This document shows positions 22,553 through 31,242 of a stretch of 49,255 nt of DNA, in pieces. The translations under genes and the position numbers were made by a program. How positions within the stretch are numbered: the first letter of the stretch is position 1; the number at the start of each line of letters is the position of its first letter. The stretch is from the NCBI GenBank assembly GCA_036130055.1, contig JAYYOR010000037.1, positions 1 through 49,255 of the forward strand, written 5' to 3'. Below the pieces are notes generated by a model. It was not told where the DNA came from and made no database searches. It saw only the letters and a list, made by a program, of their open reading frames with translations. Source of the stretch: TMED69 sp036130055 (GTDB lineage: Bacteria; Pseudomonadota; Gammaproteobacteria; Ga0077536).

Positions 22553-24781
22553 ATGGCCACAATCGCTAAAAACATCAAACAGACAGCAGGAAGTAAAATT
22601 AAGACAACTCTTCTTGATATGATAAACAAGAGAGACCAATTGACTTCAGAATCTGGTCATTACTATGGAGTAACTGAACTTTCATTACGCGATTCTGATC
22701 CGATTAAATACGAACGTTTCTACTCAAAAATACATGCATCAGTACTTGCGGCCAGAGAATCTGCCAGGTATGTCGCTGCCAGCCCTGGTTCACGCGAAAT
22801 GGGCGAGGTTTTATGGGGACTAGCAACTCCAGAGGGGGATACTCTAGCGGTTTCTGCCGGCTTCTTATCACATACCGCTATTTTTCCAGTGGCCGTAAGA
22901 TACATGGCTGAAAACCAATATGATGTAAATGATGGAATTGAAGACGGCGATGTTTATGCAGTAAGTGATGGGTTGACAGGTGGGGTACCCCACCCCGGCG
23001 ACTTCTATTCTTTTGTACCAATATGTGTGGAAGGTGAAGTAGTAGCATGGGCGATAGGTATAAATCATCTTATGGAAAATGGTGCGCCAGTTGCGGGAAG
23101 TTGGGCTACATTTTCTGTGGATACTTTTATGGATGGTTTGGTTTGCCCACCGATGCGGACAGGTAGAAAACTGAAACAAGAGAGCTGGTGGAAAGCAATT
23201 TGGGAAAGGCGAACCCGAGCAGCAACAATGAATATTCTCGATGATAAAATGCGTCTTGCCGGCTGTGCAATGATTCACGAAACAACACATAAACTGATTG
23301 AAGAATTCGGTATAGATTACTACAAAAGGGCAATAAGAGAAGTCATTGAAGAATCTAGGGGCATGGTCGTGAATAACATGAAATCTACAATGGTTCCAGG
23401 AACCTATAACGGATGCGCCTTTCGGTTAGTTAAATATAAGGGGCTACAAAACGTATGGGCTCATGCCGATAAAAACACCCTTATTCATGTAAGAGGAAGT
23501 GTGGAACCTAACGAAAAAGGAATCCGAATAGATGCGGAAGGTAGTTCAAAATGGGGCTACCATTCTTATAATGCGACCCCCGGTGGGACTGATTGCGCCA
23601 TATTTCTTGGGATGATCAACTCCTTTTCCCACAATACCAAAGTTACGGCCGGAATCGAGCTGGCTGTTCAGCGAAATTATCCAAAAGGTAGTATATACAA
23701 TCCTGACAATGAGTTTACTAGTAACTCAAATCTTTGGGCTCAAACCGTTGCACTTAATAGTATAGGTTTTGGTGCGGTTAGTAGAGGAATGTTCAGCCGC
23801 GGTTATTTAGAAGAAGCATTTACTATCGACGGTAATTGGGGCGCATTTCAAGGCCAAGGCACCACAGAAGACGGAAATTCTTATGGATTCACAAACTTTG
23901 AATGGTTAGGCGGCACAGGGCGAGGTGCATGGTGCTACAAAGATGGGGAACCATTGGTATGGGCCGCCTGGTCTCAGATGGCAACAATTGGGGATGCCGA
24001 AGAATTTGAATCTACCATCCCAGCGCTCTTCTACCTCGGAAGAAAGCTTCTTCCGGGGTTCTTTGGCTATGGGAAATTTCGAGGAGGTCCTGGAAATTCA
24101 GCCGTACATTGGTGCGTTGAGCCAGGAAAACACCTTGCACTTTCTAGACCAAACGGTGGACTGTCATGCACACCCTCAGTCGGTTTGGGGGTAAGCGGTG
24201 CCTACCCGGGTCCTGGCAGCTTCATGATTTCAGCAAGGGGAACCAATCTGGATGAGCTAATAGCCAAAGGAGAAACTCCAAGAGACGCCAGAGAACTGCT
24301 CGAGCAGCATGAGAGTGGCGAACTCAAAATAGATAATTTAGAGATATGGAAAACGGACTGTCCCGAACTTAGTCTTAAAGATAATGACTTATTCGTTGAT
24401 GCCGCTGGAAGTTCTGGAGGCTGGGGAGATCCGCTAGACCGAGAACCACAATTGGTGGTTGATGACTTGAACCAAGGGTTCTCTACAGAATATGAATTTT
24501 TAAGCAACATGCATGGCGTCATTGCGAAACAAAATGAGCATGGACGATGGGAACTAGATAACAAAGCAACACTGAAGAAACGATCGGATCTTCGCCAGCG
24601 ACGTTTGAGCGAATCTCAACCGGTAGAAGAATGGTGGAAGACGGAGCGTCAACTGGTACAAAAAGCCAATTTCAATGAGGAAGTAAAAGAAATGTATCAG
24701 CAGAGCTTGAGTTTTGACAAGTTTAGGGATGAATTTTGCTCATTCTGGCAAGTTAGCGATGATTACATGGGTGAGGCATAA
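22553..24781 (+). CDS. acxB: Acetone carboxylase-like alpha subunit (hydantoinase B family)
   Basis: A 742-residue HyuB/oxoprolinase-B family protein. Acetone carboxylase converts acetone, bicarbonate and two ATP-derived phosphates to acetoacetate. The presumed Mn ligands are visible as H147 and D150 in PHPGDFYSF and H172 in INHLMENGAP; their spacing (3 and 22) equals that of the Mn ligands I recall for Xanthobacter AcxB (150, 153, 175). The C-terminal half carries GGPGNSAVHW and DAAGSSGGWGDPL, typical of the family. It is followed after 5 nt by an acxC homologue, which is what distinguishes an acetone carboxylase from ordinary hydantoinases. Good GAGG ribosome site. The ketone substrate may be acetone, butanone or another; acetophenone carboxylase is less likely because of the small subunit. 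Confidence 0.88.
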   Translation: MATIAKNIKQTAGSKIKTTLLDMINKRDQLTSESGHYYGVTELSLRDSDPIKYERFYSKIHASVLAARESARYVAASPGSREMGEVLWGLATPEGDTLAVSAGFLSHTAIFPVAVRYMAENQYDVNDGIEDGDVYAVSDGLTGGVPHPGDFYSFVPICVEGEVVAWAIGINHLMENGAPVAGSWATFSVDTFMDGLVCPPMRTGRKLKQESWWKAIWERRTRAATMNILDDKMRLAGCAMIHETTHKLIEEFGIDYYKRAIREVIEESRGMVVNNMKSTMVPGTYNGCAFRLVKYKGLQNVWAHADKNTLIHVRGSVEPNEKGIRIDAEGSSKWGYHSYNATPGGTDCAIFLGMINSFSHNTKVTAGIELAVQRNYPKGSIYNPDNEFTSNSNLWAQTVALNSIGFGAVSRGMFSRGYLEEAFTIDGNWGAFQGQGTTEDGNSYGFTNFEWLGGTGRGAWCYKDGEPLVWAAWSQMATIGDAEEFESTIPALFYLGRKLLPGFFGYGKFRGGPGNSAVHWCVEPGKHLALSRPNGGLSCTPSVGLGVSGAYPGPGSFMISARGTNLDELIAKGETPRDARELLEQHESGELKIDNLEIWKTDCPELSLKDNDLFVDAAGSSGGWGDPLDREPQLVVDDLNQGFSTEYEFLSNMHGVIAKQNEHGRWELDNKATLKKRSDLRQRRLSESQPVEEWWKTERQLVQKANFNEEVKEMYQQSLSFDKFRDEFCSFWQVSDDYMGEA

Positions 24782-24786
24782 GGGAG

Positions 24787-25353
24787 ATGAGCCAAGAATT
24801 CGAAGTTAGTAAAGAGCTTATAAAGCAACTCGTTGATGGAACCATAGATGATGACAATGCAGAAAGACTTCTAAAGCTTCCCAGAAAAGATAAAAACCGG
24901 TTCTTCAATTATCTTGAGGTATTACAAGAAAAAGTAGCATGGGATGATAGGATCTTGCTGCGCTTGGGGGATAAGTTATATGTTGTGGCAAAAACTGACG
25001 GGGGAAGAGAAACACAATGTGAATGTGGTTATTCTTTTGGAGATTATCGAACAAATTGGAAATTAGGCTGTAAAATCAGAACAAGAAAAACTTTGGAAGA
25101 AATGTCCGAAGTTTACACTCCATCACCAGCGGTTCCTGAACCTGGTTGGCAAGAAATAAGAGAATTTTTCTGCCCGGAATGTGGAACTCAACACGCAGTA
25201 GAAGTGGTAGCGCCAGGATACCCGATTGTTTTTGAAATGTTACCGGATATCGATACTTTTTACCGAGACTACTTGGGCTGCCCCTTAGATGACGAATCAA
25301 AAGATTGGTATCATGACCAAACCCGAAAGAAAACAACCTCTTGGGCCCAATAA
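24787..25353 (+). CDS. acxC: Acetone carboxylase-like gamma subunit
   Basis: A 188-residue protein matching the small subunit of acetone carboxylase. LVDGTIDDDN near the start, EVLQEKVAWDDRILL, CECGYSFGDYRTNWKLG and REFFCPECGTQH fall in the expected order, ending with DIDTFYRDYLG. C78/C80 and C129/C132 look like a zinc site. It is about 20 residues longer than the Xanthobacter protein, through a charged C-terminal tail after CPLDD. The gamma subunit is diagnostic for this carboxylase group. It overlaps the ribosome-site region of acxB's end (5-nt gap) and precedes acxA by 29 nt. Confidence 0.88.
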   Translation: MSQEFEVSKELIKQLVDGTIDDDNAERLLKLPRKDKNRFFNYLEVLQEKVAWDDRILLRLGDKLYVVAKTDGGRETQCECGYSFGDYRTNWKLGCKIRTRKTLEEMSEVYTPSPAVPEPGWQEIREFFCPECGTQHAVEVVAPGYPIVFEMLPDIDTFYRDYLGCPLDDESKDWYHDQTRKKTTSWAQ

Positions 25354-25382
25354 CTAGTTGAAAAATAATTTAGGGGTTTTCA

Positions 25383-27560
25383 ATGAGCGCAAAAAATAAC
25401 GCCTATAAAGAAGGCGAGGACTTTATCGTAGCCTTAGACGCTGGCGGGACAATGACAGATGCCATCTTAGTTAAGCCCGATGGCACATTTACAGTTGGTA
25501 AGTCTATAAGCAGACGCGATAATCAAGCGAAAAGTTATTCTGATTCAGTGGCAGACGCGGCAGGAAATATTGGTTTAAGTAGTAATAGCGTACATGAAAA
25601 ACTTGCTGCTGACATCTATTGCGGCACAGGTATGCTTAATGCCATCTTAACAGGTGATGGTAAAAAAATTGGCCTTCTGGTGACTAGAGGCTTTGACGAC
25701 ATCACAATCATGGAGGGCGGCCTTACTTACCTCGGGCAAAGTCAAGAGGAAGCGCTACATCAGCAGCTACACAAACATCCTCGCCCGCTAGTTGACCCTA
25801 AAAATGTGATTAGTATAAGTGAACGCCTGGGTGGGGGATGCTATCAAGGAGACGTCCATTTGCCAGCGGGGCACACACTTATTCCGGTGAATGAACAACA
25901 GGTCAAGGATGCGACGCACAGATTAATCGACCAAGGGTGTGAGATAATCGGAATCCTTTTTATCTATTCATTTGTTGATCCAAAACATGAATATCAGGCA
26001 AAGAAAATTGCAGAAGAAATTATTTTAAACAGAAAAGTCGATATTCCGGTTCTATGCTCATCTGATGTTGCGCCAGTATCGAAAGAAAATAACCGCATGA
26101 AAAGTTTGATATTCCAATGTTTTGCAGCCGAACAAACAAGAGAATCTTTCCTGAAAGTTGAGAAAACGGCTAATGATTTAGGCTTTAAAGGTAGGCTCTT
26201 AACATTATTATCTTATGGTGGGGCGGTCAATATGGATTACCCTAGACTATATGAAACCATGATATCTGGCCCAATCGGGGGTCTTATTGGCGCCCGTTTT
26301 GTCGGAAAAGTTTTAAATTTGAAAAACATTGTAACAGCGGATATGGGGGGAACCAGTTTCGATGTAGGTCTTTTATTAGACGGGCGGATAGGAATGACTA
26401 AAAGTGCGGATATCGCTGGACATAGGCTGGCGCTACCGATGGTTGAACTTGATTCTACCGGACAAGGGGCTGGCTCTGTGGTTTGGGTAGATGAGTATAA
26501 AAGGCTGCACGTTGGACCAGAGTCAGCGGGCGCAAAAGTTGGTATTTGTTTTGAATATGATCGATTGACAGTAACCGATATCAACGTGGCCCTAGGATAT
26601 GTCGATCCCGACTACTTTCTGGGCGGGCAAGTAAAACTAGATAGAGAAAAAGCCTTACGTGCTCTTAAAGAATCAGTCGCTGACCCGTTAGGAATAGATG
26701 TTTATGAAGCAGGGGCTGGGGTGCTGCAAATAATCAACGGCCAGATGAACGACCTTCTAAGAACTATGGTTGCATCTAAAGGTTTTGACACGCATGACTT
26801 TACAATGCTCTACTATGGCGGTGCTGGACCAGTCCATATGTATGGATTTGCTGAAGATATCGAGTTTGAAGATATTATTACCCTTCCTTTTGCGGCAGGA
26901 TTTTCTGCATTCGGGGCAGCATGTGCTGAGTACATGCATCGATATAACAAAGGAACACGAATCATCATTCCTGCGAACGCAAAGGAAGAGTTACTCGGTC
27001 AAATAGCAAGCGATATCGCCGAGGCCTGGAACGCTCTTCAAAAAGAAGCTATTCATGAAATGGGTGCAGAAGGAATAAAACAAGAAGAAATTAAATACAG
27101 ATACGGTGCCTCCGTACGATATACAGGACAAATCGAAAGTTTTGATACCCTGCTTGAAACTGGAGAAATGCAAACATCGGAAAATGTAAAGAACCTCATC
27201 ACTTCTTTCGAAGACATGTATTCTAAAATGTATCCGGAAGGTGCAAAATTTTCCGGAGCCGGATTTACAATTACGGAAGTAAACCTAGAAGCCATCGCCG
27301 ATAAACCTCAACCCGTGCTCCTCAAGCATAAATTAGAAGGCCCTAAACCCAGCAAAAAAGCATTTGTCGAGGAAAGAGAGGTATACCATATAGACGGTTG
27401 GAAACCTTTTAAGGTTTACGAAATGTCGAACTTGATGGCAGGTAATGTTGTTTCCGGTCCAGCTATAATAAGAGATCCAATGACAACTGTAATTATTCCT
27501 CCAGAATTTGAAATGTTTTTAGATGAGTTTTTAGTATTGCATTACAGACGAACATCTTGA
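25383..27560 (+). CDS. acxA: Acetone carboxylase-like beta subunit (hydantoinase A family)
   Basis: A 725-residue HyuA-family ATPase with the ASKHA fold. The phosphate-1 loop is DAGGTMTDAILV near residue 20; a second glycine-rich loop ADMGGTSFDVGLL lies mid-protein, and LYYGGAGPVHMYG later. In acetone carboxylase this subunit phosphorylates acetone and bicarbonate using ATP. The length is close to Xanthobacter AcxA (717). The gene is last of the three here (B-C-A), whereas the described operons run A-B-C. It has its own GGGG-rich ribosome site and is followed by a fumarylacetoacetase-family gene after 55 nt. Confidence 0.9.
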   Translation: MSAKNNAYKEGEDFIVALDAGGTMTDAILVKPDGTFTVGKSISRRDNQAKSYSDSVADAAGNIGLSSNSVHEKLAADIYCGTGMLNAILTGDGKKIGLLVTRGFDDITIMEGGLTYLGQSQEEALHQQLHKHPRPLVDPKNVISISERLGGGCYQGDVHLPAGHTLIPVNEQQVKDATHRLIDQGCEIIGILFIYSFVDPKHEYQAKKIAEEIILNRKVDIPVLCSSDVAPVSKENNRMKSLIFQCFAAEQTRESFLKVEKTANDLGFKGRLLTLLSYGGAVNMDYPRLYETMISGPIGGLIGARFVGKVLNLKNIVTADMGGTSFDVGLLLDGRIGMTKSADIAGHRLALPMVELDSTGQGAGSVVWVDEYKRLHVGPESAGAKVGICFEYDRLTVTDINVALGYVDPDYFLGGQVKLDREKALRALKESVADPLGIDVYEAGAGVLQIINGQMNDLLRTMVASKGFDTHDFTMLYYGGAGPVHMYGFAEDIEFEDIITLPFAAGFSAFGAACAEYMHRYNKGTRIIIPANAKEELLGQIASDIAEAWNALQKEAIHEMGAEGIKQEEIKYRYGASVRYTGQIESFDTLLETGEMQTSENVKNLITSFEDMYSKMYPEGAKFSGAGFTITEVNLEAIADKPQPVLLKHKLEGPKPSKKAFVEEREVYHIDGWKPFKVYEMSNLMAGNVVSGPAIIRDPMTTVIIPPEFEMFLDEFLVLHYRRTS

Positions 27561-27615
27561 GTTTACAGTAACCCCGGAAATCAATTAATAAAAGAAAATT
27601 TAACAGAGAAATGAT

Positions 27616-28461
27616 ATGAAATTAGTAACTTTTACTACAAACGGTAGTGAACCGAAAGTTGGAAAATTAGTTGATAAGCAGATCGTTGAGTTTGATAAGG
27701 CACTTTTCCCCGGCGACATGGTTGCGTTGTTAGAGGTGTTTAATGATATCAAGAATGACCTGGAACGTTTTAATGGACCGTCAATCCCTCTCGAGCAGAC
27801 TGAGTTAATGCAACCTGTTATTAGGCCTCAAAAAATTCTTGCGATTGGCTTAAATTATAAAGATCATATCCAAGAAACTGGATTTGAAAAACCAGAATTT
27901 CCCCTATTTTTTAATAAGCAATTAACCTCAGTTAACGGCCCATTTGGAGATATTCATCTGCCAAAAGTATCTGATAAGCTAGATTACGAAGGAGAGCTTG
28001 GTTTTATCGTAGGAAAGAAATGTCGGCATGTGAGCAAAAGCGACGCCAAAAATGTGATTGCTGGATTTGTAACCTGTAACGATGTAAGCGTCAGAGACTG
28101 GCAAATGCGGTCACCTACTTTTACATTAGGAAAATCATTTGATACACACAGCCCTTTCGGGCCACATGTCACGACTTTTGACGAGGTAGTGGACCCGCAT
28201 AATTTATCTATCAGAACATGGGTTAACGGAGAGTTACGTCAAGACTCAAACACTTCTAACCTTGTCTATGACTGTTATGATCAAATAGAAACATTGTCTA
28301 CTGCATTCACTCTAGAACCTGGAGACTTAATAATGACAGGCACCCCTGGGGGAGTTGGGATAGGTTTTGAACCAAAACGTTATTTGAAAGCCGGAGACTT
28401 AGTAAAAATAGAAATTGAGAAAGTCGGGATTATTCAAAATAGAGTAGTTAATGAGCCCTAA
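27616..28461 (+). CDS. Fumarylacetoacetate hydrolase-family protein
   Basis: A 281-residue FAH-fold enzyme. The start is the usual MKLVTFTTNG, with AIGLNYKDHIQETG, the metal-binding ExE in DYEGELGFIVG, the Asp in CNDVSVRDWQ, KSFDTHSPFGP, and GDLIMTGTPGGVGIGF near the end. Family members cleave beta-diketones or acylpyruvates, or decarboxylate and hydrate 2-oxo acids. In this position, as the fourth gene of the acx operon, it may act on a beta-keto product of the carboxylase, although acetoacetate itself is not a typical substrate. It converges on an LLM gene with five bases between stops. Confidence 0.88.
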   Translation: MKLVTFTTNGSEPKVGKLVDKQIVEFDKALFPGDMVALLEVFNDIKNDLERFNGPSIPLEQTELMQPVIRPQKILAIGLNYKDHIQETGFEKPEFPLFFNKQLTSVNGPFGDIHLPKVSDKLDYEGELGFIVGKKCRHVSKSDAKNVIAGFVTCNDVSVRDWQMRSPTFTLGKSFDTHSPFGPHVTTFDEVVDPHNLSIRTWVNGELRQDSNTSNLVYDCYDQIETLSTAFTLEPGDLIMTGTPGGVGIGFEPKRYLKAGDLVKIEIEKVGIIQNRVVNEP

Positions 28462-28466
28462 ACTTT

Positions 28467-29396
28467 CTAATTTTCTATGACAGGTTTTACCTCTTCTACT
28501 ATCAATTTAGTTTGCTCACACATATCTTTGAAGTCACTAACAAGCGGAAAAAGAACAAACTTCGTTGCGCCAACTTCCAGATACTCATTTAAACGCGATA
28601 TCAAATCCTTTACGCTTCCTACGCAAATCAAAGGATTCAAATCAAGCTCTTCACCGATACCTGTTCTCTTGACGAAAGCATTGTTTTTTATTGCAAGATC
28701 ATCTGGACTTCCTATTCTAAAAGCCAAAGAGGCACCAAAGTGATCACTGTCAATACTTCTACCAACCTTTTTTGACTCCTCTTTAATCCCATCAATTACC
28801 GTTTTCACCTCCAAGGGGCTTGCTACGCCACCAATCCAACCCGAACCAAGTCTGGCAGTTCTTTTAATCGCCGCCTTGCTATTTCCACCAATCCATAACG
28901 GCAAAGGTTGCTGTATCGGCTTTGGCTCAATACAAGCATCATTATACTGAAAAAATTTTCCCTCAAAACAAACTTTATCCTCCGTCCAAAGTTTAGTAAG
29001 AAGCTGAAACATCTCATTAGCTTTGGAACCCCTATGATCCGAGCTTCTTCCAGTTGTACCCCATTCAACTGCATGAGGATAACCAACACCAAACATTGGC
29101 AATAGCCTTCCACCACTAAGATAATCAATCGTCGCACACTGTTTCGCTAAAACCAAAGGGTCTCGTAAGGGTGCCACAATTGCATTCATTCCAAATTTAA
29201 GTTTTTCTGTGCAACCGGCTAATGTGGCCAAAGCCGTCAAAGATTCTAAATAGGGATCAGTCGAAACAAGTCTATCTGATTGCCATAAAGAGTCAATTTG
29301 ATGTTCTTCAAGAAATTCTGCCCATTCAAAAAATTCACGACCATTTGCAAATGGGTAGTCGAGCAAACCAAATCCTAATCGTATTTTATCTATCAT
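28467..29396 (-). CDS. LLM-class flavin/F420-dependent oxidoreductase
   Basis: A 309-residue luciferase-like protein beginning MIDKIRLGFGLLDYPF, with SLWQSDRL, DYLSGGRLLPMFGVGY and PLWIGGNSKAAIKR marking the TIM-barrel strands that bind the flavin or deazaflavin phosphate. It is the last gene of the minus-strand block that starts with cofE, 24 nt after the broken transferase gene. Whether it uses FMNH2 as a monooxygenase or F420 as a hydride carrier cannot be read from sequence; location favours F420. The substrate is unknown. Confidence 0.85.
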   Translation of the reverse strand: MIDKIRLGFGLLDYPFANGREFFEWAEFLEEHQIDSLWQSDRLVSTDPYLESLTALATLAGCTEKLKFGMNAIVAPLRDPLVLAKQCATIDYLSGGRLLPMFGVGYPHAVEWGTTGRSSDHRGSKANEMFQLLTKLWTEDKVCFEGKFFQYNDACIEPKPIQQPLPLWIGGNSKAAIKRTARLGSGWIGGVASPLEVKTVIDGIKEESKKVGRSIDSDHFGASLAFRIGSPDDLAIKNNAFVKRTGIGEELDLNPLICVGSVKDLISRLNEYLEVGATKFVLFPLVSDFKDMCEQTKLIVEEVKPVIEN

Positions 29397-29420
29397 GATC
29401 TTAAAATTTTCCAGTTTATT

Positions 29421-30188
29421 CTATAAATCCATTGGTACCACAAAATATTCATCCATGATTCTGTCCCTATGTTCCATTAAACAAGGATCGAGTTCATTTT
29501 TTATGATATTACTAACATTTTCAAAGAGTGGACGACGCTCAGGTGAAACCGGACATCGGCTTGGAGGCATTAACTCGCACAAATTACTAAACGCAGCACA
29601 TTAAAAATCGACAGCTGTCACCGAGTTACCCAAAAAGTACTTACTACCGCGAGTCTTTTGAAGCTTAAGTTGCTCTGCTAAAGTTTTTAATATTGTTACT
29701 GATCTTTCTTCCGCCATTTCCACATCAAACTGATTGTAGCCCCATTTATCGGCCATGTTCATAAATCCATCTGGCATTTCGCTTGATTCAACTATTGGTC
29801 TGAACATTGAGAGTCTTCTATTCCAACCCAAACCAAGCTCTCCGCAAATTTCATGCGAAAAGCCCATACACTGTACTCGTAAAGTTCCGTCATCCGGAAT
29901 CAGATTTTTTTCTGGGTTTAGTCTTTCTAACAAAAAAAGTATATCATTCCAGCGATTCAATGGAGGTCCTAAATCCCACGCCACAACTGGGCCGCTGTTG
30001 ACCCCTGCCCATTTGATGAGCTCAGGATTATCCTCACCAGCTTTTTGCGCACCCGTACGATAAATTAAATTCTTATATTCCATCATAGCTTTTACAGCGT
30101 GCCCCCAAGGGCTCGGATACCCTTCTACCAACACAAGTCTTAGCCCCGTCGCCTCAATAATTTTGGATATAGGTTCATAATTAATCAT
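29421..30188 (-). pseudogene. Glutathione-transferase-like gene interrupted by an in-frame TAA
   Basis: The first 195 codons encode a GST-like protein: an N-terminal thioredoxin-fold segment (LRLVLVEGYPSPWGHAVKAM) and a helical C-terminal domain ending YFLGNSVTAVDF. A TAA at 29601-29603 follows. The same frame then continues without another stop for 59 codons to a TAG at 29421. The continuation is coherent protein: AAFSNLCELMPPSRCP, then RRPLFENV, HRDRIMDEYF and VVPMDL, which is how I expect members of this family to end. A 255-residue ancestor with one nonsense change (family homologues would have Tyr-Trp or similar there) is the simplest reading. A sequencing error or readthrough cannot be excluded. 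It sits between two LLM genes with 6 and 24 nt gaps. Confidence 0.75.
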
Positions 30189-30194
30189 AACGTA

Positions 30195-31208
30195 TTATCT
30201 AAACTCCGGAATCACTTTGTTAGACATCAATTCGATATGTTCGTCAGACCACCGTGGGTTCAGACCGGGAGGAACAGCCCATGTATAGAATCTATTACTG
30301 CCCGTTGCATCCACATATTTTTTTATCATCTCAATAGCTTGTTCTGGGTTTACTATATAACAATCATTTTTTTCAATAGACGCTCTTGTAGCCTCAACAG
30401 GTTTAATGAAATTCATCCCGGCAGCTTTAAACCATTTACCATATTCGTTTTGCTGGTACGCAAGATGCTCCACAGCTTCCTGCCAGCGTTTTTCTGGATT
30501 CTCCGAAACATGGAGCCACGCATAACCTGCAGCCACTTCAAAGTCATTGGGATCCTTCCCTTGCCTTCTTAATTCCTCTCTATAAACTTGGGTAAAAGGA
30601 CCGATAGGGCCAACTGCGATGTAACCCGCTCCTACCCTAGCCGCTCTTTTTACTGCGACATTACTAAACCCCGCAATCCAAAGCCTCGGATTTTTTTGGA
30701 CCGGCAAAGGTCGTAATTGAATATCTTCATATTTATGAAACTCACCGGTGAAACTAAATTTTTCTCCGGCAAACAACCTTTGAATTATTTCAATTCCTTC
30801 TTCCATCCTTCGACCACGACTTTTCGGCTCGATCCCCCAAGCTTTTAGCTCCTCTATCTTATAACCGACACCAAGTCCGAGTTCTAATCTACCTCCCGAT
30901 ATCACGTCAAGTGTAGCAGCGTCCTCGGCAACTCGAACTGGGTCATGGAGAGGAAGTAAAAGGACACTCGTGCCTATTCTTACTTTTTTAGTTTTTACTG
31001 CTATAGCGCATCCAATCGCTAGCATAGATGGAGAATAACAATCTTCTAGGAAGTGATGTTCCGACAACCAAATATCGTCAAAACCACCCTGCTCCGCCCT
31101 TACTATCTGTTCAAAACATTCGTGATATAATTCAGTATTATCTTGTTTCCACTTTGGTGGATTGCGGAAATCATACCATAGTCCAAATTTTAAATTTTTG
31201 CCTGCCAT
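30195..31208 (-). CDS. LLM-class flavin/F420-dependent oxidoreductase
   Basis: A 337-residue luciferase-like oxidoreductase. KFGLWYDFRNPP starts the barrel, followed by IWLSEHHFLEDC, TSVLLLPLHDPVRVAEDAA and VISGGRLELGLGVGY, then PRLWIAGFSN. The EHHF segment is shared with bacterial luciferase-like monooxygenases and F420-dependent relatives. Ribosome site AAGGA precedes the ATG. It lies 34 nt after the preceding LLM gene and directly before the broken GST-like gene, so the three are probably one transcript. Substrate unknown. Confidence 0.87.
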   Translation of the reverse strand: MAGKNLKFGLWYDFRNPPKWKQDNTELYHECFEQIVRAEQGGFDDIWLSEHHFLEDCYSPSMLAIGCAIAVKTKKVRIGTSVLLLPLHDPVRVAEDAATLDVISGGRLELGLGVGYKIEELKAWGIEPKSRGRRMEEGIEIIQRLFAGEKFSFTGEFHKYEDIQLRPLPVQKNPRLWIAGFSNVAVKRAARVGAGYIAVGPIGPFTQVYREELRRQGKDPNDFEVAAGYAWLHVSENPEKRWQEAVEHLAYQQNEYGKWFKAAGMNFIKPVEATRASIEKNDCYIVNPEQAIEMIKKYVDATGSNRFYTWAVPPGLNPRWSDEHIELMSNKVIPEFR

Positions 31209-31242
31209 TATTTGTCCTTCAAAAGATTTTTACCGCAAAAGA

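Noticed and set aside
22868..23290. 140-codon minus-strand frame inside acxB
   Set aside because: Antisense to conserved carboxylase sequence; Cys/His-rich composition is the mirror of the sense codons.
29395..29604. Plus-strand 69-codon frame between two minus-strand genes
   Set aside because: It lies opposite the tail of the interrupted GST-like gene, whose minus-strand continuation makes better protein sense.
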